Shown: positions 1 to 7,216 of the stretch, piece by piece | Numbering within the stretch: position 1 is the first letter of the stretch | Layout: every line of letters starts with the position of its first letter | Assembly: GCA_050252415.1 (NCBI GenBank) | Contig: JBFWKZ010000077.1 | Span: 1-12,157, forward strand | Source: Heteroscillospira sp050252415 | Lineage (GTDB): Bacteria > Bacillota > Clostridia > Oscillospirales > Oscillospiraceae | Length of the DNA: 12,157 bases | Reading direction: 5' to 3' | Translations under genes and position numbers: made by a program | The notes under the pieces: generated by a model | Seen by the model: only the letters and a program-made list of their open reading frames with translations | Database searches by the model: none | What the model was told of the DNA's origin: nothing

Positions 1-50
1 ATTGGGCATGGTTCTCACCCTATAAAAATGTATAAATGTATAATATATTT

Positions 51-79
51 ATTATAATACAATTTCCGTTGTCAGACAA
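51..79 (-). promoter_or_regulatory. Candidate divergent promoter reading off the left edge
   Basis: On the minus strand TTGTCT (79-74) and TATAAT (56-51) are separated by 17 nt, matching 4 of 6 and 6 of 6 bases of the vegetative sigma-A consensus. Transcription would begin near 44 and reach the Shine-Dalgarno-like AGGGTGAG at 21-14 and the ATG at 9-7. If real, the neighbour of asnB is divergently transcribed. The region is so AT-rich that -10 matches arise easily by chance. Confidence 0.35.
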
Positions 80-260
80 GACAAAATGTTAATGTATTTT
101 TTCAACAAGTCCTATTATGATTCAAACTTTAATAAAAGTTTAATTTATTTTTATTACCTCTCCTATTTAAAAAATAACAATGTGCCGAATAAGGCAAATT
201 TCATCGCGGACCGTATCACTCCCTTACTTTTTGCATATAAATAACATAGAAGACAATGCG

Positions 261-301
261 GTCTGACAGAATTCTAATCCTACCTGTCAGACTCTTTTTT
301 T
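261..301 (+). terminator. Terminator-like hairpin in the asnB leader
   Basis: GTCTGACAG (261-269) and CTGTCAGAC (284-292) form a perfect 9-bp stem with a 14-nt loop, followed by a run of seven T residues (295-301). This is a typical intrinsic terminator. It ends only a few bases before the asnB ribosome site (AGGAG, 305-309). It either ends transcription entering from outside the window or acts as an attenuator in the asnB leader. A second copy of TGTCAGAC at 70-77 could pair with the 5' arm and compete with the hairpin, but this is inference. Confidence 0.7.
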
Positions 302-317
302 GAAAGGAGATCGCTGT

Positions 318-2138
318 ATGTGTTCAATTTGCGGTATTCTGGGAAATGTCGGGGTTTATATTGAAAAAATACTCAATGGAATGAGCGCCGTGATGAAAAA
401 CAGGGGCCCCGACCAAAGCGGTGTCTATATTGATAATGGCGTTGCGCTTGGGCATAATCGTCTTGCCATTATTGATATTGAAAATGGGATACAGCCTATG
501 ACACGCTCTTATATGGGCCATAACTATACCATCGTCTATAATGGCGAACTTTATAATACGCCGGAGCTGACGGCCCTACTGCGGGAAAATGGGATACAGC
601 CCCAGACGTATTGTGACACTGAGGTCGTTCTTTACATGTACATATTGTTTGGCCAAAAATGTGCCTCGCTGCTCAACGGCATTTTTGCGTTTGCCGTCTA
701 TGACGAGATGGAAAAGCGGGTCTATATGGTGCGCGACCGGTTCGGGATAAAGCCGCTTTTTTATACGTGGAGAGGAGAGACCTTGATATTCGCTTCGGAG
801 ATCAAGGCGCTGCTGAAATATCCCGGGATCAAGCCGGAAGTTGATAAGGAAGGGTTATGGGAACTGCTGTTTCTTGCGCCGGACAGATTCAGCGGCGGCA
901 TATTCAAGGGAATATATGAGCTGGACCCGGCGCATCACGCCGTATGGCAGGGGGGAAAACTGCATACCGAGCCGTACTGGCAGCTTGAGGCCCTTGAGTG
1001 CAAAGACAGCCGGGAAGATATTATCGCCAGAACACAGTACCTGCTTAAAGATGCTATAGAGCGGCAGTTGGTTTCCGATGTCCCGCTGTGTACACTGCTT
1101 TCCGGTGGACTGGATTCCTCAATTATAAGCTCGGTTGCATCAAGATTCTATAAAAATCATAATGAAACGCTTTCAACCTATTCATTTGAATATGAAGGAA
1201 ATAAAAACAGCTTCCGTAGCAGCTTGTTCCAGCCGCAGAGTGATGACGACTATGCCGTCTATATGGCGGATTGGCTGGGGACTGATCACCAGGTCCTGAC
1301 GGCCCCAACCAGCGAGGTAATCGGGTATCTTGGGACTGCCGCTCTGGCACGTGATTTTCCGGGACAAGCGGACATCGATTCTTCTCTGCTGTATTTTTGT
1401 CAAAGAATAAAAAAACGCCATACCGTTGCAATGTCCGGTGAGTGCGCGGACGAGATATTTGGCGGCTATCCCTGGTTCTACAGGCCGGAAATGCTGGAGA
1501 ACGCGTTTTTCCCATGGATCCATGATCCCATGCTCCGCGCGTCGCTGTTCGACGACAGCATAGTGAGGAGCGGTAAAGGTTATCATTATATGACGGCAAG
1601 ATACAAAAAGAGCATGAGCACCTGTCCCATGCTGGATACCGACAGTGACACGATGAAGGTGAGCCGCCGGGCGACCTGGCTGTCCGTCAATTTCTTCATG
1701 ACCTCGCTTCTGGAACGTAAAGACCGGATGAGCATGGCGTCCTCCGTTGAAGTCAGAGTACCATATGCGGACCACAGAATACTGGAATATGTGTATAATG
1801 TGCCGTGGGAAGTGAAATTCGAAAATAAAGTTGAAAAGGCGCTGCTGCGAAATGCGATGTCGGATTATCTGCCTGAGAAGATTTTATATCGGAAAAAAAG
1901 TCCGTACCCCAAGACACAAAACCCGGAGTATGAAAAAGCGGTTTTAAAGGTCCTGAGAAATAGACTGCGCAGAAAAAGCTCACCGCTGGCCCAGATGCTT
2001 AATAAAAAGGCATTTGAGAACTTCCTGGGTTCCGGAGACGGAACCTGGTTCGGTCAGCTGATGGGCAGGCCGCAGCTCATTGCGTGGCTGCTACAGTTCG
2101 ACATTTGGGCTGAGGCTTATAACGTGAATTTCATTTAA
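318..2138 (+). CDS. asnB: Asparagine synthetase, glutamine-hydrolysing (AsnB)
   Basis: Cytosolic enzyme making asparagine from aspartate, ATP and glutamine. The 606-residue product has the family's two domains. The N-terminal class II glutaminase domain starts at Cys2, which should become the N-terminal nucleophile once Met1 is removed; it shows RGPD at 29-32, GHNRLAIID at 45-53 and NGELYN at 75-80. The C-terminal synthetase domain has the pyrophosphate loop SGGLDSS at 262-268, SGECADEIFGGY at 373-384 and a conserved RMSMASSVEVRVP stretch. Length fits the family (about 610-630). The ATG at 318 is chosen because AGGAG lies 8 nt upstream and because Cys must follow Met; an upstream in-frame TTG at 300 would bury the nucleophile. 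Small oddities are a second cysteine (MCSICG) and Cys376 where Gly is usual. The gene stands alone between terminators, perhaps under leader attenuation. Confidence 0.96.
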   Translation: MCSICGILGNVGVYIEKILNGMSAVMKNRGPDQSGVYIDNGVALGHNRLAIIDIENGIQPMTRSYMGHNYTIVYNGELYNTPELTALLRENGIQPQTYCDTEVVLYMYILFGQKCASLLNGIFAFAVYDEMEKRVYMVRDRFGIKPLFYTWRGETLIFASEIKALLKYPGIKPEVDKEGLWELLFLAPDRFSGGIFKGIYELDPAHHAVWQGGKLHTEPYWQLEALECKDSREDIIARTQYLLKDAIERQLVSDVPLCTLLSGGLDSSIISSVASRFYKNHNETLSTYSFEYEGNKNSFRSSLFQPQSDDDYAVYMADWLGTDHQVLTAPTSEVIGYLGTAALARDFPGQADIDSSLLYFCQRIKKRHTVAMSGECADEIFGGYPWFYRPEMLENAFFPWIHDPMLRASLFDDSIVRSGKGYHYMTARYKKSMSTCPMLDTDSDTMKVSRRATWLSVNFFMTSLLERKDRMSMASSVEVRVPYADHRILEYVYNVPWEVKFENKVEKALLRNAMSDYLPEKILYRKKSPYPKTQNPEYEKAVLKVLRNRLRRKSSPLAQMLNKKAFENFLGSGDGTWFGQLMGRPQLIAWLLQFDIWAEAYNVNFI

Positions 2139-2191
2139 CGGCTGTTGCAGTGGCCGATAGTCACTTTCTGCTTTTAACCTTGAATAAATGT

Positions 2192-2223
2192 AAAAAAAGT
2201 CCGGCGAAAGCCGGACTTTTTTT
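2192..2223. terminator. Bidirectional intrinsic terminator
   Basis: GTCCGGC (2199-2205), a GAAA loop and GCCGGAC (2210-2216) form a perfect GC-rich stem, flanked by seven A on the left (2192-2198) and seven T on the right (2217-2223). The hairpin therefore carries a T-run on both strands. It suits the convergent arrangement, ending asnB on the plus strand and the SLH/SGNH gene on the minus strand. Confidence 0.93.
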
Positions 2224-2234
2224 AGTAGCCTCAT

Positions 2235-2259
2235 ATCTTCGGCTTTTGCCGAGATTTTT
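2235..2259 (+). terminator. Second, weaker terminator behind asnB
   Basis: TCGGC (2239-2243) pairs with GCCGA (2248-2252) around a TTTT loop. ATC and GAT extend the stem past one bulged T, and five T residues follow (2255-2259). The T-run is only on the plus strand, so it backs up the bidirectional terminator for transcription leaving asnB. It ends just before the stop codon of the opposing gene. Confidence 0.5.
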
Positions 2260-2261
2260 GA

Positions 2262-3743
2262 CTATAACGCATGAGTCATGATCAGATTCTTTAATATGCA
2301 ATAGTTACTGCCAAGAATATGGATACCATCGCTTGTGGCATATTCGTCGGGCATATAACCGCTTGCGTTGCAGTAGGCGCCAAAAGCGTCGAGGTAATAG
2401 ACGTCCTGCTCAACGGAGACTTGCTGAAGTGTGTCATTAAATTTCAGGACATTGGTGCGATTAAAATTTTCAGAGTTATCTGAACGCGTTTTTCCGATGG
2501 GCGTTATCGAAATAAGGTATACTGTTGCGTCAGGCTGTCCTTTTTTGACCATCTCAACCAACTGAGACATGCTGTTATAATAAGAATCCAAATGTTCATC
2601 CAACGGTCCAAGTTCATTGACGCCAAGCATGACGTATATTTTAGCGTAACTTTTCTCTTCCAAAACATCAGCAATGGTGCCAAGTTCATTGACCGTATTT
2701 CCATCCTCATCCTCATAAGTCTCTTCAAGAGGGAAACGGTCGTAAGTGAGAAGGCTACTTGCCGAAATACCGCTCACAGCGTAAAAATCGGCGTTCGGAA
2801 GGTTAAAGTAATTCTTCATGCCGACGACGAGCGAATGGCCGATAAAGCAGGCGTCGTCAAAATAGCTGGTGCTTACAGCATCCGACAGGGGCGGAACTTT
2901 GGCAAAGACCTGATAGCCTTCGTAATCGTCATCCGGATCAGTATCCGCGGATGTGATGTCGGTACTGCCGTAACGCTGAAACAGCGCCGCAACCTCTGCG
3001 CGTTTGACACAGGCGTCCGGGTCGAAACAGCCATCGTCTCTGCCGGTTATGATGCCGGCCTGCTGAAGGGTATATACGGCATTTGTGTCGCTTATCAAAT
3101 CTTCGTCGGAAAAGGCCGTCTTACGGACATTGGCAGGGAGTTCCAGATCAAAATAACTGCAATACTGTGCCAGGTAGACACAGATGTCTTCCCGTGTGAT
3201 CGGATCGTTGGGAGAAAAGGTAGTGCCCGTTGTGCCGGAAGCAATGCCGTTTTTATATGCCCAATCGATATATGGAGAATAGTATTTGTTGTATGGCACA
3301 TCGGCAAGCCCCTCGACCGTAGCCGACATCAAATCATTCCGGATATATCCGGTCATGCCGTCATAGCGGACCTTATACCAATCGTCGGAAATTCCAAGCA
3401 CCTCGACGGTTGCGCCTTTATCGAGCATTTCAAGTTTATCGGATTCCGTTGTCGGCTTCGAGCGCATATTCACATACGTTTTTGTAATGACACCGTCCGT
3501 CGTAAACTCCGTTGAGACATTAGCCATACGTCCCAGTACCGTGCAAAACATTCCGCGTGTCATTGTCCCATCGGGGGAAAAGGTAGCGTCACCGGTTCCC
3601 TGGAAGAGGTTGTTGTTGACAACATAGTCAACGGCCTCGGCATACCAGGCATCCGAAGAGACATCTGAAAAGGCAAAGACGCTTATACTGAAGCCAGAAA
3701 TCATCAGCAACATTACGAGAAAAAGAAACATTAATTTTTTCAT
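2262..3743 (-). CDS. Secreted SLH-SH3-SLH-SLH protein with SGNH hydrolase domain
   Basis: The 493-residue product is probably a cell-wall-anchored esterase or deacetylase; the substrate is unknown. Domains in order: signal peptide 1-24 (Lys-Lys, hydrophobic core, likely cut after VFA), SLH repeat about 25-76, bacterial SH3 domain about 84-139 (YVNMRSKP, then GYIRNDLM), SLH repeats about 145-198 and 210-262, acidic linker 263-290, and an SGNH/GDSL hydrolase domain 291-493. Catalytic blocks are visible: FIGHS with Ser304, MLGVNE with Gly374 and Asn376, and DGIH with Asp472 and His475. Block I reads GHS where most relatives have GDS. The ATG at 3743 follows GGGGTGA and begins the signal peptide; the frame is open further upstream but those starts would spoil the leader. 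SLH domains usually bind pyruvylated wall polymers, so a surface location is inferred. The HD-domain gene lies 53 nt upstream. Confidence 0.88.
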   Translation of the reverse strand: MKKLMFLFLVMLLMISGFSISVFAFSDVSSDAWYAEAVDYVVNNNLFQGTGDATFSPDGTMTRGMFCTVLGRMANVSTEFTTDGVITKTYVNMRSKPTTESDKLEMLDKGATVEVLGISDDWYKVRYDGMTGYIRNDLMSATVEGLADVPYNKYYSPYIDWAYKNGIASGTTGTTFSPNDPITREDICVYLAQYCSYFDLELPANVRKTAFSDEDLISDTNAVYTLQQAGIITGRDDGCFDPDACVKRAEVAALFQRYGSTDITSADTDPDDDYEGYQVFAKVPPLSDAVSTSYFDDACFIGHSLVVGMKNYFNLPNADFYAVSGISASSLLTYDRFPLEETYEDEDGNTVNELGTIADVLEEKSYAKIYVMLGVNELGPLDEHLDSYYNSMSQLVEMVKKGQPDATVYLISITPIGKTRSDNSENFNRTNVLKFNDTLQQVSVEQDVYYLDAFGAYCNASGYMPDEYATSDGIHILGSNYCILKNLIMTHAL

Positions 3744-3765
3744 GCTATCACCCCGCATTTCAATA

Positions 3766-3794
3766 ATGGTAACAAATATAGCATGAAAAGTCAA
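3766..3794 (-). promoter_or_regulatory. Candidate promoter of the SLH/SGNH gene
   Basis: On the minus strand TTGACT (3794-3789, 5 of 6 consensus bases) is followed after 17 nt by TACCAT (3771-3766, 4 of 6). It lies in the short gap after the HD gene stop codon, and transcription would begin about 15 nt before the start codon at 3743. This would let the surface protein be expressed apart from the upstream genes. It is a consensus match only. Confidence 0.4.
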
Positions 3795-3796
3795 GA

Positions 3797-4375
3797 TTAC
3801 TCGATTTTTGCCGAATAAGACTCCGGCGCCTTGGCGATGGTCATTGTCTTAAGTGCATCTCTCAGTGCCTTCAGATACGGAGAAAATTCCGCTTCGGGGA
3901 CACCGTATGTGAGATTGAGCTCATACTCGAGGGGCAACCAGGTCGAGGTGTCCGCCTCATTGTGCTGAAGGATAGCCTCCATTTTATCAAGTGCTTTATA
4001 TATTCGCGCCTCAGGCGTCTCAAGCGCGTTCATCTCGTGAAACAGGGGAATGAGCTCCTCGCGGAAGTAAGCGGGCAAATTTTTGACAAAGTTATCGACC
4101 TGAATATTCTCCGCCGCCTCGTCGCTCTCCGTTTTGAGGAAGGATGGAATGTCGCCGGTAAACGCCTCGCCAATATCATGCAGCAGGCACATTTTGAGGA
4201 CTTTGTCCATATCCGCCTCCGAAAACTCGTCTCTTATAAAGTAGGCCATCAGGCAAAGACGCCAACTGTGTTCCGCAACACTTTCATGTCGTCCGGTGGA
4301 GGTCCAGGAGTGACGCGTGTTGCATTTCATGCGCTCAGCCAACGTCATGATCTCAATAAATTTTTGGATATCCAT
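3797..4375 (-). CDS. HD-domain phosphohydrolase (YfbR/HDDC2-like)
   Basis: The 192-residue cytosolic protein is probably a metal-dependent phosphohydrolase. The sequence shows the HD-family metal ligands: His36 in ESVAEHSW, the His66-Asp67 pair in LLHDIGEAFTGDIP, and a distal Asp130 in YKALDKMEA. This pattern and length resemble the YfbR/HDDC2 group (HD_3-type domain), whose studied members remove phosphate from deoxynucleoside 5'-monophosphates. That exact substrate is an inference here. The start at 4375 is supported by AGGAG about 7 nt upstream. The gene follows dapB by 60 nt, a gap filled by a 13-bp hairpin that lacks a T-run in this direction, so read-through from the dap genes is possible. 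No other HD subfamily features, such as a GGDEF partner or a nuclease domain, are present. Confidence 0.88.
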   Translation of the reverse strand: MDIQKFIEIMTLAERMKCNTRHSWTSTGRHESVAEHSWRLCLMAYFIRDEFSEADMDKVLKMCLLHDIGEAFTGDIPSFLKTESDEAAENIQVDNFVKNLPAYFREELIPLFHEMNALETPEARIYKALDKMEAILQHNEADTSTWLPLEYELNLTYGVPEAEFSPYLKALRDALKTMTIAKAPESYSAKIE

Positions 4376-4390
4376 ATCGTCTCCTAAGAG

Positions 4391-4428
4391 ATCAGTGCAG
4401 GCCGTTTGGCCTGCACTGATGATTTTTT
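4391..4428 (+). terminator. Strong hairpin between dapB and the HD gene
   Basis: ATCAGTGCAGGCC (4391-4403) and GGCCTGCACTGAT (4408-4420) make a perfect 13-bp stem with a GTTT loop. Six T residues follow on the plus strand (4423-4428), so as an intrinsic terminator it faces plus-strand transcription, yet no plus-strand gene ends here. Read with the genes (minus strand), the hairpin has A residues before it and no T-run after it. It ends one or two bases before the start of the HD gene's ribosome-site region. It may be a weak terminator, an mRNA processing or stability element, or a block to antisense transcription of the dap genes. Confidence 0.6.
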
Positions 4429-4435
4429 AATAAAT

Positions 4436-5200
4436 TTATAGGATCCCGGCCAGTACGTTGTTCATATCATACATTCCGGGCTTCGTAATTCCCGCCATAT
4501 ATTTGGCTGCGGCCACAGCGCCATTTGCGAATACTTCTCGGGAGTAGGCTTTATGTGTAAATTCAATAACCTCGTCCGGCCCGCAGAAGAGAACTTCGTG
4601 CTCGCCGACGATGGTCCCGCCGCGAATTGCAGAAATACCGATTTCGTGTTCTCCGCGTACCCGGCGAACACTCTCACGCTCATAGACATACTCGGGTTTA
4701 TAGGGCAGCGCCTCGGCAATTGCGTTTGCCAGCATAATGGCGGTGCCGCTGGGAGCGTCGACCTTTGTTCTGTGGTGGCGCTCAATGATCTCGACATCAT
4801 AATCCGCGCCGAGAACTGCGGCGGCCTTTTTCAGCAGATGTGTCAGCAGATTGATGCCAAGCGACATGTTGCCGGACCGAAAGATAGGAATTTCTTTAGC
4901 CGTGTCGGCAATTAGCTGAAGCTGCTCCGGACTGTGTCCTGTTGTGCAGATGACAACAGGCATCTTACGGCGTTTGCAGTAGGCCAGCAGAGGCTCCAGT
5001 GAAGCGGAATTTGAAAAGTCGATGATGACATCGGCAGCCCCTGAAAACTCCATTGGATCGGCATAGACGGGATAGGTACTGAGTTTTACCGCATTCAGAT
5101 CAAAACCGGCAACGACCTCCATATCCGTCTTAGCTGCGCACATGCGTGTGACGACCTGCCCCATTCTTCCATTACACCCGGAAATGATTATCTTTGGCAT
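4436..5200 (-). CDS. dapB: 4-hydroxy-tetrahydrodipicolinate reductase (DapB)
   Basis: Cytosolic NAD(P)H-dependent reductase turning the DapA product into tetrahydrodipicolinate, on the route to diaminopimelate for peptidoglycan and to lysine. The 254-residue product begins with the nucleotide-binding loop GCNGRMG (8-14) and has the family's central signature ERHHRTKVDAPSGTA (140-154), including the conserved His pair and Lys146. GEHEVLF follows further on. Length and motif spacing fit the family. The start at 5200 is supported by AGAGGG eight bases upstream; this ribosome site directly abuts the dapA stop codon (TAG is part of TAGAGGG), so the genes are probably translated from one mRNA and may be coupled. 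The gap to dapA is 12 nt. Nothing looks broken. Confidence 0.97.
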   Translation of the reverse strand: MPKIIISGCNGRMGQVVTRMCAAKTDMEVVAGFDLNAVKLSTYPVYADPMEFSGAADVIIDFSNSASLEPLLAYCKRRKMPVVICTTGHSPEQLQLIADTAKEIPIFRSGNMSLGINLLTHLLKKAAAVLGADYDVEIIERHHRTKVDAPSGTAIMLANAIAEALPYKPEYVYERESVRRVRGEHEIGISAIRGGTIVGEHEVLFCGPDEVIEFTHKAYSREVFANGAVAAAKYMAGITKPGMYDMNNVLAGIL

Positions 5201-5212
5201 TGAAGATTCCCT

Positions 5213-6103
5213 CTACTTAAGCTCTACGCCGACTTCAATAAGGGAAGCCTTGAGCTTTTCAACATTGGCCGGCGCCATTTCCCACAGGGGAAGACGCAGG
5301 TCACCGGCATCCATGCCCATGAGATTCATAGCGGTTTTTACCGGGATTGGGTTTGTTTCAATGAAGAGATCGTGGAAGAGGTTTGAATATTTGTTATGGA
5401 TTTTACGTGCGGCTGCAAAATCATTGTCAAGGCAGAGTTTGCAGAGCTTTGCCATAGGTGCGGGCAAAATGTTCGTAAAGACGGATATAACGCCCTTGCC
5501 GCCCATAGCCATAAGAGCGAGGGTGTTGTCGTCGTTGCCGCTCCAAATGTTGAGCTCATCGCCGCAGAGCTTAAAAGTGCGTGAGATAAGCGAGAAATCA
5601 CCGGAGGCTTCCTTTACGCCGTTGATGTTGGGGTGCTTGGCAAGGATGGCGTAGGTATCGGCCGTGATGCCCATAGAGGTACGGCTTGGGACATTATAAA
5701 GTACCATCGGGATATCAACACGGTCGGCAACATAGGTAAAGTGCTGAACAAGGCCGCGCTGAGACGTCTTATTGTAATAGGGGGTGACCATAAGCGTAGC
5801 ATCGGCACCGGAGGCCTTGGCGCAAACGGCAAGCTCATAAGCGGTATTGGTGTCATTGCTGCCAATACCGGCAATGATTTTCATACGGCCGGCGTTCTTT
5901 TTTACAGTGAAGTCGATCAGCTGTTCATGCTCTTCGATAGTCTGTGTGGCGCTTTCACCGGTGGTACCACAGACCAGAACCGCAGCAGTCCCGCCCTCAT
6001 ATTGAAAATCGAGATATTCAGCCATCTTATCATAATCAATCACGCCGTTATGATAGGGCGTGACGATTGCCGTGCAGGAGCCGGTAAAAATAGGGGTCTT
6101 CAT
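5213..6103 (-). CDS. dapA: 4-hydroxy-tetrahydrodipicolinate synthase (DapA)
   Basis: Class I aldolase-type enzyme condensing pyruvate with aspartate semialdehyde, the committed step to diaminopimelate and lysine. The 296-residue product shows GTTGES at 46-51 with the proton-relay threonines, YYNK at 109-112, Tyr136 and Arg141 within YNVPSRTSMG, and the Schiff-base lysine Lys164 in GVKEAS. These are the residues expected in a true DapA, although related pyruvate lyases share most of the fold; the asd and dapB neighbours settle the assignment. The ATG at 6103 is chosen because GGAGG sits 8 nt upstream and the length matches the family (about 290-300). An in-frame TTG at 6118 overlaps that ribosome site and is not used. 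The gap to asd is 21 nt, consistent with one operon. Confidence 0.97.
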   Translation of the reverse strand: MKTPIFTGSCTAIVTPYHNGVIDYDKMAEYLDFQYEGGTAAVLVCGTTGESATQTIEEHEQLIDFTVKKNAGRMKIIAGIGSNDTNTAYELAVCAKASGADATLMVTPYYNKTSQRGLVQHFTYVADRVDIPMVLYNVPSRTSMGITADTYAILAKHPNINGVKEASGDFSLISRTFKLCGDELNIWSGNDDNTLALMAMGGKGVISVFTNILPAPMAKLCKLCLDNDFAAARKIHNKYSNLFHDLFIETNPIPVKTAMNLMGMDAGDLRLPLWEMAPANVEKLKASLIEVGVELK

Positions 6104-6124
6104 TTTATGTACCTCCAAAGAAGA

Positions 6125-7216
6125 TTATTGTTGCTCAGTAATATAACCCTCGGCGCAGAGGAGCTCGGCAAGCAATACGGCTCCGCCGGCAGCGCCTCTC
6201 AGTGTATTGTGACTCAGGCAGACGAATTTATAGTCGTACTGGGTATCTGGGCGCAGTCGGCCGATGGAAACAGCCATGCCGTTTTCAAGCATGCGGTCGA
6301 GTCGTGTCTGAGGCCTTGAAGGGTCAGTAAAGTAGTGCAGGAACTTTTTAGGCGCACTGGGCAGATTGAGTTCCTGAGCCCTTCCGGAGAAGTTTTCCCA
6401 CTTAGAAAGGATTTCCGCTTCCGTGGGCTTTTTATCGAAACTCATAAATACTGCCGCCATATGTCCGTTGGAAGAGGCAACGCGCAGGCATTGTGCGGTG
6501 ATGGAGGGCCTTTCGGCGTTCTTTATGACATTACCGTCGATGCTTCCCCAAAGTTTGAGGGGTTCTAGTTCGGATTTTTCCTCCTCGCCGCCGATGTAGG
6601 GAATCACGTTGTCGACCATTTCAGGCCAAGTTTCAAAAGTTTTTCCGGCGCCGGAAATTGCCTGATAAGTGCAGACAAGGACCTTGTTGAGTCCGTACTC
6701 GTCCTTAAGGGGATGCAGGGCGGGCACATAGCTCTGAAGGGAACAGTTGGACTTCACAGCGATGAAACCACGCTCTGTCCCCAGTCGCTTTCGTTGAAAT
6801 TTAATGACTTCAAGGTGCTCAGGATTCAGCTCCGGAACGACCATCGGCACATCAGGAGTCCATCTATGGGCGCTGTTGTTAGAGACAACCGGACACTCGC
6901 ATTTTGCATAAGCTTCCTCAAGGGCCTGAATCTCGTCCTTTTTCATATCAACTGCAGAGAATACAAAGTCAACGGTGGATGCGATTTCCTTGATGTCGGC
7001 CTCAGCATTTTTTACAACGAGCTTTTTCGCCATCTCAGGCATCGGTATTTCGAGAGCCCAACGGGAGCCAACGGCTTCTTCATAGGTTTTACCGGCGCTG
7101 CGGGCGCTGGCGGCTATGACTTTGAGCTCAAACCAGGGGTGTTTATCCATAAGAGTGACGAAACGCTGACCGACCATACCTGTTCCACCGATCACGCCGA
7201 CTTTATACTTTCTCAT
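6125..7216 (-). CDS. asd: Aspartate-semialdehyde dehydrogenase, archaeal/fungal-type
   Basis: Cytosolic NADP-dependent enzyme reducing aspartyl phosphate to aspartate semialdehyde, the substrate of DapA and of homoserine dehydrogenase. The 363-residue product begins with the nucleotide-binding motif GVIGGTGMVGQRF (7-19). Catalytic Cys158 lies in KSNCSLQ, TYQAISGAGKT follows at about 183-193, and Arg245 and His252 sit in LRVASSNGH. The overall pattern, including the long HPWFELKVIAASARSAGKTY stretch, recalls the archaeal/fungal subfamily (TIGR00978 type) more than the classical E. coli enzyme; this is from memory of the family. The start at 7216 has AAAGGAA about 8 nt upstream. As first gene of the asd-dapA-dapB block it probably carries the main promoter. 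I see no lysine riboswitch (L-box) signature in its roughly 65-nt predicted leader. Confidence 0.95.
   Translation of the reverse strand: MRKYKVGVIGGTGMVGQRFVTLMDKHPWFELKVIAASARSAGKTYEEAVGSRWALEIPMPEMAKKLVVKNAEADIKEIASTVDFVFSAVDMKKDEIQALEEAYAKCECPVVSNNSAHRWTPDVPMVVPELNPEHLEVIKFQRKRLGTERGFIAVKSNCSLQSYVPALHPLKDEYGLNKVLVCTYQAISGAGKTFETWPEMVDNVIPYIGGEEEKSELEPLKLWGSIDGNVIKNAERPSITAQCLRVASSNGHMAAVFMSFDKKPTEAEILSKWENFSGRAQELNLPSAPKKFLHYFTDPSRPQTRLDRMLENGMAVSIGRLRPDTQYDYKFVCLSHNTLRGAAGGAVLLAELLCAEGYITEQQ

Larger units (their letters stand above)
1..317. other. AT-rich intergenic region upstream of asnB
   Basis: No convincing gene lies here. The stretch is very rich in A and T and holds several -10-like boxes: TATAAT on the plus strand at 39-44 and 53-58, TATTAT at 113-118, TATAAA at 236-241, and TATAAT on the minus strand at 56-51. 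None of the plus-strand boxes has a good -35 at the right distance, so the asnB promoter cannot be placed. At the left edge the minus strand reads AGGGTGAG (21-14), four bases, then ATG (9-7), which would suit the start of a divergent gene running off the window. I see no T-box signature (no AGGGTGG-type motif), although T-boxes often control asparagine genes in Firmicutes. Confidence 0.6.

Noticed and set aside
1..299. T-box riboswitch upstream of asnB
   Set aside because: The T-box core sequence and the usual long stem I elements are absent; only a single terminator-like hairpin is visible.
1182..1775. 197-codon minus-strand open frame inside asnB
   Set aside because: Antisense to the conserved synthetase domain, with low-quality composition and no motif.
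2592..3515. 307-codon plus-strand open frame across the SLH/SGNH gene
   Set aside because: It is antisense to a gene with clear signal peptide, SLH, SH3 and SGNH motifs, has no ribosome site that stands out, and its translation shows no family features.
5633..6319. 228-codon plus-strand open frame over dapA and asd
   Set aside because: It lies antisense to two well-supported enzymes and crosses their boundary; no domain or leader is seen.
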